Numbered from the stretch's first letter, positions 6,260-13,407 are shown. The stretch: 13,734 nt of DNA from CAVUAF01 sp964460655 (GCA_964460655.1 CAYWSH010000093.1:1-13734); one strand, 5' to 3'. The notes: generated from the sequence alone by a model not told the origin. Numbers and translations are program-made.

Positions 6260-6268
6260 TGCGACTCT

Positions 6269-6586
6269 CTATTCGGCCCGAACGAACTTGTAATCATCGA
6301 TGATGCAAGCGATCCCCAGGCTCGTCGGGCGCCCACGGCGCGCTTTCGCGCCCTTATCCACGCGCACCACGCGGCCTTCACACTTGACCGTGACGTCGCG
6401 CTTCACGCCGAGCAACGCCTTGGGCAACGTGAGCTGGAACTTCAGCCGCGAACCGACCGCGAGCGAACTCTCGCCCGAGATGAACACGCCGGCCGCGCTC
6501 ATGTCGTGCGTGAACGAGCGCTTCCGGCCGTCAATCTTGATCGGCAGCTGCAGCGGAAACCGCTGCCCGCTTCTTGTCTCGGACAC
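6269..6586 (-). CDS. PilZ domain protein (predicted c-di-GMP receptor)
   Basis: A single PilZ domain of 105 residues. Both halves of the c-di-GMP-binding signature are intact: R5-x3-R9 in 'TRSGQRFPL' and D28-x-S30-x2-G33 in 'DMSAAGVFISG'. The protein should bind the second messenger and pass the signal to a partner, for which the adjacent LuxR-type regulator is the obvious candidate (inference). I chose GTG 6586 because GGAGG (6592-6596) lies 5 nt upstream and it gives 'MSETRSGQRFPLQL', with the domain at the N terminus as usual. The frame stays open to a TTG at 6658, but that has no ribosome site and would add 24 unstructured residues translated across a palindrome. It ends 9 bp before the regulator start. 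Confidence 0.9.
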   Translation of the reverse strand: MSETRSGQRFPLQLPIKIDGRKRSFTHDMSAAGVFISGESSLAVGSRLKFQLTLPKALLGVKRDVTVKCEGRVVRVDKGAKARRGRPTSLGIACIIDDYKFVRAE

Positions 6587-6598
6587 CCCTGCCTCCAC

Positions 6599-6616
6599 AC
6601 GCCGGCCTGCCGGCGT
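6599..6616. repeat. 18-bp palindrome upstream of the PilZ gene
   Basis: ACGCCGGC (6599-6606) and GCCGGCGT (6609-6616) are perfect inverted arms 2 bp apart, centred about 21 bp upstream of the preferred PilZ start. It could be an operator or a 5' UTR hairpin, or just a GC-rich repeat. The rest of 6617-6796 shows no gene or clear signal. Confidence 0.5.
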
Positions 6617-6796
6617 CTTGGGGGAGTTGCGCCTTGCCCCTGACTCTGGGGTTTGCAAGTCGGTTTATATCATGGAATGTAAGGGCGGAATAGCCGGAAA
6701 TGGGCCGTGAGTAAGGGATTTACCTTGTTTCTGTGGCTTCCGCCCCAACCGCTCGACGCGGCTGCCGGAAGGTAGGGAGACAGCACAAGAAGACAA

Positions 6797-6848
6797 ACCC
6801 GTAGATACTTCGGCCATCCCGAAGCTTCGGGAGCGGGCTCAGGATGAC
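6797..6848 (-). repeat. Repeat of the GIY-YIG-linked family with a swapped core
   Basis: On the minus strand the ends read GTCATCCTGAG and GGCCGAAGTATCTACGGG, matching the repeats at 3244-3394 with one change. The interior instead carries a perfect 14-bp palindrome, CCCGAAGCTTCGGG (6818-6831). It begins 4 bp beyond the stop codon of the GH38 gene and could act as its 3' hairpin. Confidence 0.8.
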
Positions 6849-6852
6849 GGCG

Positions 6853-9800
6853 CTAAGGGCTCGTAAAGCGCACGGCCAGGGTGCGGATCTCGTAGGGGCG
6901 GATGGCGACGGTGACCGAGCGCTTATCGGCGCTGAGCGGCAGAGCGCTCTCCTTCTTCTCCATCAGGTTGGTCTCGAAGGCCTCGGCCGCAGAGGCAGGG
7001 AGCTGGAGCTTGACGTCGGCGGGTTTGCCCGCGAATTCGTAGAAGCGGAAGAGGAGCGCGTCGTCGTCTTCGGCCTTTTTCATGACGGTGAGGATGACGT
7101 TGGCAGGCTCGAGCTGCGCGAAGGAGTGGCGCGCAGGCAGTGGGCCAGCATGCGTTTGCCCCGCGAAGACGAGCGCAGGATAGTTCAGCTCGTAGCCCTG
7201 GCGCATCGTGCCTCCGGTCTTCCAATCGCCGGCGTGCGGCAGGAGCGCGTAGGTGAATTCGTGGTGGCCCTGGTCGGTGACTGCGTCGGGATCGTCTTCG
7301 CGCCCGTTGGGATATGTAGCCGAGCGGAGCAGCGAGACACGCAGGACGCTGCCGACAGCGTCGTAACCGTACTTACTCGCGTTGAGCAGGCTGACGCCGT
7401 GCGCGTTGTCGCTGAGGTCGCCCCAACGCAGGGCAGGGACCTCGAACATCGCGCGCTCGGCGGGCGTGTTGCGCGTAGTCGGGCGCTGGATGGTGCCGTA
7501 GGGGATCTCGAAGGTCGCGCGCTCGGCTTTCGCGTCGGAGGTGACGCCGGCCTTGAGCAGGATGTGGTGCTCGTGCCAGTCGACTGCGGTCTCGATCTCG
7601 ACGCGCGGCGAGCCGGCTTCGAGGCTGACAAGCTGCGTGATGGTCGAGTTCTGGAACCTGTGGCGGATGCGAAACGCGGCGCGCAGCGGGCCGCGTTCGC
7701 TGAGCGTGACTTCTTCCGGATGCGTGAGCTCCCAATGCTGCTCGTCGAATTTGATCTCCCAAGCGTCCTGGCGCGCGGGCTTGTCCACGAACGTCTGCAA
7801 GAGATTGCCACAGGAGTTGGGCGCGAGAGTTTCGATCCCACCCTGTCTCGCCAAGGGCGGGCGAGACAAGGGTGGGGCACCCGACGGGCGAGACACACCC
7901 GGATCGCTTGCATTCGCCGTCTTCGCAATCAAGCTCGTGATGCAGCCGGTTTTGGGATCGAGCGTCATGCGGAGGAATCCGTTCTCGAGCGTGTTGCCGG
8001 TGACCTTAAGCGATGACTCAGCGGCACGGGCTGCGGCAACCGGAACCACGTGAACGGTTGCGTAGCCAAGCGCAGGCAGCAACACCTCCACGCGCAATCT
8101 GGTCATGCCGGCGGCATCGCCCGCCGGCTGCGAAAGCAGCACTCGGTTCGCTGCGTCGCGGACCTCGAGCTTGACGCTCGTCGCCGGTGATGGAACTTCG
8201 AGCACCACCGAGGCAGCGCGCGGCCACGACAGGGAATTAAAGATGACGAACGGAGTGCCTTCGCCCAGGGTGTTGACCTGCGCGGCGAGCGCGTGCAGTG
8301 AATCGCGCAACACGGCGCCGTCCTCGAGCTTCGCGGTGTTCAGGTTCTCGGCGGCGTCTTTGTAATTCACTGCGATGCCGGAGCCGGGCATGATGTCGTG
8401 GAAATGGTCGAAGAGCACGCGGCGCCAGGACCGTTCGAGCTGCGCGCCTGGATACGGAAGGTGATGCAGGAAGGCGAGTGAGGAGAACTTCTCGGCGTTC
8501 TGCAGCTGCACTTCGGATTCGCGGATGAGCTTCTTCGTCTCCGACTGCGTGGTGTAGCAACCGCGGTGGTATTCGAGGTAGAGCTCGTTGTTCCACACGG
8601 GCGGTTTGAGGGCGCCGGACTTCACTTGTTTTTCGAGTTCGTCGAAAAACCTGCCGGCAGTGCTGTACTGGATCCTGGGAAAGATGGCGTTGGGGGCGCG
8701 CAGGCGCTCCAGTTCGTCGAGCATGGCGCGCGTCGGGCCGCCGCCGTGGTCGCCGACGCCGTAGAGATGCAGGACGCCGGGAAAGCCGGTGGCGGGCGCC
8801 CAGGCAGCGATGTCGCCAGCGATCTCGACCGGATCCACACCCTCGTTGTAGCGATGCGGGAAGTAGGTGAGGACGCGGCTGCCGTCGGGCGCTTGCCACC
8901 AGAAAAGCTTGTGCGGGAAGACGGTCGTCTCGTTCCACGACATTTTTTGCGTGACGAAGCGATCGAAACCGGAGCGCTTGTAGATCTGCGGCAACTGCCA
9001 GTTGTAGCCGAACGAGTCGGGATTCCAACCGAGGTTGACGTCAACGCCGAAGCGGCCCTTGAAGTAGCGCGTGCCGTAGAGCAACTGGCGAACCAGCGAT
9101 TCGCCGTCGGGCAGATTCAGGTCAGGCTCGACCCACATTCCGCCGACAAGTTCCCACTTGCCCTCTTTCACGCGCTGCTGCAGCTGCCGGAAGAGCGCGG
9201 GATATTTTTCTTCCAGCCAGAGGAATGCCTGCGCGGTGCTCGCCGCGTAGGTGAAATCGGGGTACTCGCGGCCGAGTTGTGTAGCGGTGGTGAAGGTGTC
9301 GCGCACGACCTCGACGGTCTCGGTCCAGGGCCAGAGCCACGCCATGTCAATGTGCGAGTTGCCGACGGCATAGACGGTGAACTGCTGCATCCAGGCCCGT
9401 AGCGGCGCGAACTTTTCCTGCGCAGCGGCGAGGGAGCGCGTGAACGCTTGCTGGTCGCCGCGTTCGAGCGCAGCGAAATCGAGGGCGGCGACGGCGGCAT
9501 CGAGTTGGTGACGATGTTGCTCGCTATTCTCTTTGTCGGCGCCGAGTAGGGCGAACGTCGTGGCGATGGCGGCGCGAATGGCGCCGGGATCGGGGTCAGC
9601 GTAATGGATGACGAGGCGAGCGTCCTGGAGTCGCGTGGCGTTCACCGCGACGACCATGCGCTCGCCGGGCGTGGCGTTTTGCGTCACGAGGATGGGCTGG
9701 AGCAGGCGGCCGACATCGCGTGCGACCTGCGAGCCATTCAGGAAGACGCGCACCGTGGGCGACTGCGTGCGCAGCGCGAGTTCGACACGCGTGCCGCGGA

Positions 9801-10107
9801 GATCTTTGCCTCCTGCCGCCGTCGGAATAACGATGGCCGAGCGATACCAGTGCATGTCGTTGCCAGCGCCTTGATTGCCGGCGAGCGGGGCGCGTTCCCA
9901 TGCCGAGTCGTCGAGGGCGGGATCTTCGGGATGCGGCAGATCGGCGGCGTGCTGGCGCCAGTCGGTAAGGCGCACGGAGGTCATGGCGTCGAGGCGATCG
10001 AGAGTGGGTTGGTAGGGATTGGGCGGCGGTGGAGGCGGTGCGACGGGCTGGGCTGTCGCTATACATCCGACGAGCATGAGCATGAAGACTTGTGCAGCGA
10101 GTCTCAC
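6853..10107 (-). CDS. Exported GH38 alpha-mannosidase
   Basis: A 1,084-residue glycoside hydrolase of family 38, releasing alpha-linked mannose with retention and a divalent metal. Order: signal (1-20); jelly-roll-like domain (about 45-170, 'DDSAWERAPLAGN', 'VRVFLNGSQVARDVG'); catalytic domain from about 243 ('AVGNSHIDMAWLWPWTETVE', metal ligands H252/D254; nucleophile D364 in 'GWNPDSFGYNWQLPQI'; 'GVGDHGGGPTR' with H454); helical part near 500-610; then C-terminal beta domains. Start is GTG 10107 with GAGGG 7 nt upstream, supplied by a repeat. The N terminus fits a lipoprotein (LVG-C15) or a Sec peptide cut near residue 20. Residues 742-759 are encoded by a palindromic repeat inserted where, from memory, relatives run directly from 'KTAN' into 'ETLAP'. 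It diverges from a GH2 gene. Exact linkage specificity is not visible. Confidence 0.93.
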   Translation of the reverse strand: MRLAAQVFMLMLVGCIATAQPVAPPPPPPNPYQPTLDRLDAMTSVRLTDWRQHAADLPHPEDPALDDSAWERAPLAGNQGAGNDMHWYRSAIVIPTAAGGKDLRGTRVELALRTQSPTVRVFLNGSQVARDVGRLLQPILVTQNATPGERMVVAVNATRLQDARLVIHYADPDPGAIRAAIATTFALLGADKENSEQHRHQLDAAVAALDFAALERGDQQAFTRSLAAAQEKFAPLRAWMQQFTVYAVGNSHIDMAWLWPWTETVEVVRDTFTTATQLGREYPDFTYAASTAQAFLWLEEKYPALFRQLQQRVKEGKWELVGGMWVEPDLNLPDGESLVRQLLYGTRYFKGRFGVDVNLGWNPDSFGYNWQLPQIYKRSGFDRFVTQKMSWNETTVFPHKLFWWQAPDGSRVLTYFPHRYNEGVDPVEIAGDIAAWAPATGFPGVLHLYGVGDHGGGPTRAMLDELERLRAPNAIFPRIQYSTAGRFFDELEKQVKSGALKPPVWNNELYLEYHRGCYTTQSETKKLIRESEVQLQNAEKFSSLAFLHHLPYPGAQLERSWRRVLFDHFHDIMPGSGIAVNYKDAAENLNTAKLEDGAVLRDSLHALAAQVNTLGEGTPFVIFNSLSWPRAASVVLEVPSPATSVKLEVRDAANRVLLSQPAGDAAGMTRLRVEVLLPALGYATVHVVPVAAARAAESSLKVTGNTLENGFLRMTLDPKTGCITSLIAKTANASDPGVSRPSGAPPLSRPPLARQGGIETLAPNSCGNLLQTFVDKPARQDAWEIKFDEQHWELTHPEEVTLSERGPLRAAFRIRHRFQNSTITQLVSLEAGSPRVEIETAVDWHEHHILLKAGVTSDAKAERATFEIPYGTIQRPTTRNTPAERAMFEVPALRWGDLSDNAHGVSLLNASKYGYDAVGSVLRVSLLRSATYPNGREDDPDAVTDQGHHEFTYALLPHAGDWKTGGTMRQGYELNYPALVFAGQTHAGPLPARHSFAQLEPANVILTVMKKAEDDDALLFRFYEFAGKPADVKLQLPASAAEAFETNLMEKKESALPLSADKRSVTVAIRPYEIRTLAVRFTSP
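7832..7882. repeat. 51-nt palindromic element inside the GH38 gene
   Basis: TCGATCCCACCCTG...GGGGCACCC, exactly 51 nt, matches 10366-10416 at 47 of 51 positions. Arms 7837-7852 and 7860-7876 form a 16-bp stem with one bulged A and a 7-nt loop. It is read in frame in the antisense direction, adding 17 codons to the C-terminal beta region of the mannosidase without a stop or frameshift. Confidence 0.9.
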
Positions 10108-10218
10108 AAACCGTCCCTCAGGGGCTAAAGCCCAGGTTCATTCCGGCGCTAACGGCGCGGTCGCGCTGAAGCGCGAGTCAGGGCTTAAGCCCTGACCTAC
10201 CGAGCCGCGCCCCTTCAA
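10108..10218 (+). repeat. Composite CCGTCCCTC...GCGCCCCTTCAA repeat, copy 1
   Basis: It starts AAACCGTCCCTC (10108-10119), continues GGGGCTAAAGCCC, and ends GCCGCGCCCCTTCAA (10204-10218). The same words in the same order and orientation lie at 12633-12706. Inside are a TCGCGC/GCGCGA hairpin (10161-10176) and a perfect 20-bp palindrome (10177-10196, centre CTTAAG). It occupies the divergent GH38/GH2 control region and supplies the GH38 ribosome site on the minus strand. The remaining 10219-10292 shows no convincing promoter by eye; TTGCGCAA (10256-10263) is an 8-bp palindrome of unknown meaning. Confidence 0.8.
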
Positions 10219-10292
10219 GGCAAGAGCGTGCCAGTGTAGTCGGGGAGGTCCGAGTTTGCGCAAGTAAACGCGGTGCGGTACCTTCTGCCGCC

Positions 10293-12653
10293 ATGGATCG
10301 AAGAGAGTTTGTGAAAGCAAGCGGGGCGGTGCTGGCGGCGAGCGCGCTCGGTGAGGCAGTGCCGCTCGATCCCACCCTGTCCCGCCAAGAGCGGGCGGGA
10401 CAAGGGCGGGGCACCCAGCGCACGGTGGTGCCGCTGAGCCAGGACTGGCGCTTCAGCCCCACGCGCAGCGCGGGCGACACAAGCGCCGCGTTCGACGACC
10501 GGAAGTTCGAGCTCGTCACATTGCCGCACACCAATAAGTTGCTGCCGTGGCACAGCTTCGACGAGAAGTCGTACCAGTTCAAATCCATCTATCGGAAGCA
10601 CTTCACCCTCCCTGTGGCGGCGACAGCGGGAAGGCGCGTCTTCGTGGACTTTGAAGGCGCAATGACGGCGTCGACGGTGTGGCTGAATGGGCAGCGGCTC
10701 GGCGAATACAAAGGCGGCTACACGCCATTCAGCTTCGAATTGACGCCGCACCTGAGCACGACTGGCGAGAACGTGTTGGCGGTGGAACTGGATTCTTCCG
10801 AGTTGGCAGATACGCCGCCGTTCGGCGGGGCGATCGACTACCTGACGTTCGGCGGGATCTATCGCGAGGTGTGGCTGCGCGCTGTGCCGCAGACATACAT
10901 CGAGAATGTGCGGACGCAGGCGAAAGATGTGCTGAGCGGAGCGCCGGGGCTGGAAGTAGAGGTGTTCGTTGCGGGTGGTGCCGAGCGCTTGCGCGCAATC
11001 GTGGAATTGCGTGACGGGCAAAGGGTGATCGGCACGGGCGACTCGCCCGTGCCCACCCAAGCGACAGCCGGGGCGGCTGTTGCCACACAGGCTGGGGAGA
11101 CGGCTGTCGCCACACGGGTGGTGTTGGCGAAGCTGCAGGGGATCAAGTTGTGGGATTTGAATGCGCCGAATCTGTACACCGTGAGTGTGCGGCTGCAACA
11201 GGGCACGACGACGATCGACGAGTACGAGACGCGCATCGGGTTCCGCGATGCGAAGTTCACCGAACGCGGGTTCCAGTTGAACGGCAAAGTCGTGAAGCTG
11301 CGCGGGCTGAATCGTCACCAAACGTTCCCGTGGGTGGGACAGGCGATGGCGGCGCGCGGGCAGCGGCGCGATGCGTGGATACTGAAGAAAGAGCTGAAGA
11401 TCAATATCGTGCGCACGTCGCACTATCCGCAGTCGCGACATTTCCTGGACGCGTGCGACGAACTCGGGCTGCTCGTGCTGGAAGAGATCCCCGGGTGGCA
11501 GCATGTCGGCAACGAAGAATGGCAGGAGCGCGCGGTGGACAATGTGCGTCGCATGGTGCGGCGCGATTGGAACCATCCGGCGATCATCTTGTGGGGCGTG
11601 CGCATCAACGAGTCGCGTGATGACCACAACTTTTACACGCGCACGAACGAAGTGGCGCGCGCTCTCGACCCGAGCCGGCAGACGGGCGGCATCCGCTACA
11701 ACTACAGCTCGGAGCTGCTGGAAGACGTGTTCACGATGAACGATTTCGGTTTTCCGCTGCGGCCGCCGAACCATCCGCTGTACCTGAACACGGAGTTCGT
11801 GGGGCACACGTATCCGACGAAACCGAACGATCCGGGCGAGCGGCTGACGGAACACGGGTTGCGGCACGCGCGCATCCACGACCAATTGGCGAGCGACGCC
11901 CGCTATGCGGGCGGACTGGGATGGTGCGCGTTCGATTACGACACGCACAACAACTTCGGTTCTGGCGAGCGCGTGTGCTACCACGGCGTGAGCGACATCT
12001 TCCGCATCGCCAAGCCGGCGGCGTCGTTCTATCGGTCGCAGTGCGATCCGGCGGACGAGATCATCCTGGAGCCGGCATTCGATTGGAGCGCGCAGGGCGA
12101 TTGGTCAGGACCGCTCGATGGCGAGCACCGCAACCCGATCATCTGGTCGAATTGCGAGCACGTGAAGGTATTCGTGGGTGATGAACTCGCGGCAGAAGCA
12201 GACGCGGATCGCGCGGGCTTCCCGAACCTCACTCATCCGCCGTTCAAGGTGACGCTGCGGCGCGTGCGCTTTCGCGACATGCGGATCGAGGGCTACATCG
12301 GTGGGAAGAAGGTCGCGGAGAAGATGCTCTCGAGCAAAGGCGTTGATGAGCGCTTCGAGTTGCGGGCTGACGACAGCGAGTTGCGCGCTGACGGCGCGGA
12401 TGCGACGCGGCTCGTCTTTCGCGTGACCGATGAATTCGGCAACCAGCGGCGTTATACGAGCGGAGTGGTGACGTTCAAGGTCGAGGGACCAGCGGAGATC
12501 GTGGGCGACAATCCGTTCGCGCTGGTGGCAGGCTGCGGCGCGGTGTGGATCAAAGCCAAGCGGCAGGCGGGCGACGTCACGGTGACGGCGACGCACGCGG
12601 TGCTGGGTCAACAGCAGGTGCGGCTCGCAATAAAACCGTCCCTCGGCGGCTAA
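10293..12653 (+). CDS. Tat-exported GH2 family glycosidase (beta-galactosidase/beta-mannosidase type)
   Basis: A 786-residue GH2 enzyme. 'MDRREFVKASGAVLAASALG' is a twin-arginine signal (R3-R4-x-F-V-K), so it should be exported folded. Then: sugar-binding domain (about 45-200, 'TASTVWLNGQRLGEYKGGY', 'FGGIYREVWL'); Ig-like domain (about 202-318); TIM barrel (about 320-590) with acid/base E440 in 'IILWGVRINES' and probable nucleophile E501 in 'LNTEFVGH'; C-terminal beta domains. Beta-galactosidase, beta-mannosidase and beta-glucuronidase cannot be told apart by eye; the mannosidase next door favours a glycan role. Two repeats are read in frame: a 51-nt element at residues 25-42, just after the signal, and a palindrome cluster at 247-273 in the Ig-like domain. 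The stop codon comes from a third repeat. ATG 10293 has no clear ribosome site, but the Tat motif fixes the start. Confidence 0.92.
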   Translation: MDRREFVKASGAVLAASALGEAVPLDPTLSRQERAGQGRGTQRTVVPLSQDWRFSPTRSAGDTSAAFDDRKFELVTLPHTNKLLPWHSFDEKSYQFKSIYRKHFTLPVAATAGRRVFVDFEGAMTASTVWLNGQRLGEYKGGYTPFSFELTPHLSTTGENVLAVELDSSELADTPPFGGAIDYLTFGGIYREVWLRAVPQTYIENVRTQAKDVLSGAPGLEVEVFVAGGAERLRAIVELRDGQRVIGTGDSPVPTQATAGAAVATQAGETAVATRVVLAKLQGIKLWDLNAPNLYTVSVRLQQGTTTIDEYETRIGFRDAKFTERGFQLNGKVVKLRGLNRHQTFPWVGQAMAARGQRRDAWILKKELKINIVRTSHYPQSRHFLDACDELGLLVLEEIPGWQHVGNEEWQERAVDNVRRMVRRDWNHPAIILWGVRINESRDDHNFYTRTNEVARALDPSRQTGGIRYNYSSELLEDVFTMNDFGFPLRPPNHPLYLNTEFVGHTYPTKPNDPGERLTEHGLRHARIHDQLASDARYAGGLGWCAFDYDTHNNFGSGERVCYHGVSDIFRIAKPAASFYRSQCDPADEIILEPAFDWSAQGDWSGPLDGEHRNPIIWSNCEHVKVFVGDELAAEADADRAGFPNLTHPPFKVTLRRVRFRDMRIEGYIGGKKVAEKMLSSKGVDERFELRADDSELRADGADATRLVFRVTDEFGNQRRYTSGVVTFKVEGPAEIVGDNPFALVAGCGAVWIKAKRQAGDVTVTATHAVLGQQQVRLAIKPSLGG
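10366..10416. repeat. 51-nt palindromic element inside the GH2 gene
   Basis: Second copy of the element at 7832-7882, same length and 47/51 identical. Arms 10371-10386 and 10394-10410 enclose a 7-nt loop. Two of the four differences pair with each other in the stem (C-G here, T-A in the other copy), so the hairpin is conserved. It encodes 'LDPTLSRQERAGQGRGT' between the Tat signal and the first domain. Confidence 0.92.
11031..11110. repeat. Palindrome cluster inside the GH2 gene
   Basis: GGCACGGGCG (11031-11040) pairs with CGCCCGTGCC (11044-11053) over a 3-nt loop. GCGACAGCCG (11061-11070) pairs with CGGCTGTTGC (11074-11083), one G-U, and perfectly with CGGCTGTCGC (11101-11110). It encodes a Thr/Ala/Gly-rich stretch (residues 247-273) interrupting the Ig-like domain between 'RVI' and 'TRVVLAKLQG'. 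Confidence 0.8.
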
Positions 12654-12706
12654 AGCCGTATTTGGAATGGCGCTCAAACGGCGCGGCTAAAGCCGCGCCC
12701 CTTCAA
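12633..12706 (+). repeat. Composite CCGTCCCTC...GCGCCCCTTCAA repeat, copy 2
   Basis: AAACCGTCCCTC (12633-12644), GGCGGCTAAAGCCG, and GCCGCGCCCCTTCAA (12692-12706) match copy 1 at 10108-10218 in order and orientation, with a shorter middle. CGGC/GCCG (12647-12658) has loop TAAA containing the GH2 stop codon. A 9-bp stem follows (12680-12688 with 12691-12699) and may terminate GH2 transcription, though there is no T tract. Confidence 0.8.
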
Positions 12707-12765
12707 AGAGTCAGGAGTCTTGCTTGGAGAGATCAACGAGCGGCGCAGCTAGCGCCAGCACTCGT

Positions 12766-12828
12766 GGGGTCCTTCGACTCCGCGCTTGTCCCGCAAATCG
12801 GGACAAGCGCTGCGCTCAGGATGAGCGG
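12766..12828 (-). repeat. TCATCCTGAG...CGAAGGA palindromic element, inverted
   Basis: On the minus strand it starts CCGCTCATCCTGAGCG and ends GTCGAAGGACCCC, as at 103-159. The core is a perfect 12-bp stem, GCGCTTGTCCCG (12782-12793) with CGGGACAAGCGC (12799-12810), loop CAAAT. It lies between the convergent GH2 and TPR-like genes. The rest of 12707-12858 shows no gene. Confidence 0.8.
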
Positions 12829-12858
12829 AGCATTGAGTCAGGGCGAGTTCCTGAACGG

Positions 12859-13359
12859 CTACATCTCGCCGATGTCAACCATCTCTGATTCGGGCCGCCA
12901 GTCGGACTCGGGACGACTCTGCAGCAGGCGGGCGCAGCGGTTCCAGCGCAGGATGGCGTCGTCGTTGCCGTGGGGCCGGATCTTCTCGGCGGATTGGAAG
13001 AGCTTCATCGCTTCCTCCAGCAGCACGAGTACGGAGTGAGCCGGGCGGCCGACCTGAAGTTGCGCTTTGGCAGAGCGTTCGAGCACGAGGCCGCGGTAAT
13101 ACTGGCGTTCGTACTCGTCCTGCAGGCGGTCGAAGGCGGCCTCGGCTTCGGTGGCGCGATCGGAGGCAGCGCCGGTGAACTGGTCGGTTATGGCGAGACC
13201 GAGCAGCCGGAGTGCCGTCTGATTCTCGGGATCGACCGCGAGGACGTCGTGGCAGATCGACTCCGCTTCCTCCGGCTCGTTGAGCAGGCGATAGAGCTCC
13301 GCCTTCGCATTGGCTTCGGCGATGCCGTCGGGCGAGATGACTTTGAGTTTGAATTCCAT
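12859..13359 (-). CDS. TPR-like protein of unknown function
   Basis: A 166-residue soluble, largely helical protein. Residues 15-58 look like tetratricopeptide helices ('ANAKAELYRLLNEPEEAESI', 'VLAVDPENQTALRLLGLAI'), and a second helical region near 75-150 ('EAAFDRLQDEYERQYYRGLV', 'ILRWNRCARLL') may hold further, degenerate repeats. Such proteins mediate protein contacts; the partner is not known. ATG 13359 follows GGAG with 6-nt spacing; the in-frame ATG at 13401 has no ribosome site and would add 14 basic/Pro residues. It starts 48 bp after the iron-sulfur subunit gene on the same strand, so co-transcription with a respiratory complex is likely. A role in its assembly is possible but speculative. 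Confidence 0.8.
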   Translation of the reverse strand: MEFKLKVISPDGIAEANAKAELYRLLNEPEEAESICHDVLAVDPENQTALRLLGLAITDQFTGAASDRATEAEAAFDRLQDEYERQYYRGLVLERSAKAQLQVGRPAHSVLVLLEEAMKLFQSAEKIRPHGNDDAILRWNRCARLLQSRPESDWRPESEMVDIGEM

Positions 13360-13407
13360 CGCTGACTCCGTCTTGCCCGGTCGAGGGCGACCGGGCTCCA
13401 TGATTCA

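Noticed and set aside
5111..6643. 510-codon plus-strand frame across the kinase end and opposite the LuxR and PilZ genes
   Set aside because: It overlaps three recognised genes and shows no family features of its own.
6587..6658. N-terminal extension of the PilZ protein to a TTG at 6658
   Set aside because: There is no ribosome site before the TTG, whereas GGAGG stands 5 nt before GTG 6586, which puts the PilZ domain at the N terminus.
6844..8016. 390-codon plus-strand frame opposite the GH38 gene
   Set aside because: It reads through the antisense of the mannosidase C-terminal domain; no motif or plausible ribosome site.
10215..11984. 589-codon open frame on the minus strand opposite GH2
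   Set aside because: Arg/His/Gln-rich composition with no domain, entirely antisense to a strongly supported GH2 gene.
13360..13401. Longer TPR-like protein starting at ATG 13401
   Set aside because: No ribosome site and a non-helical Pro/Arg-rich extension; ATG 13359 has GGAG at good spacing.
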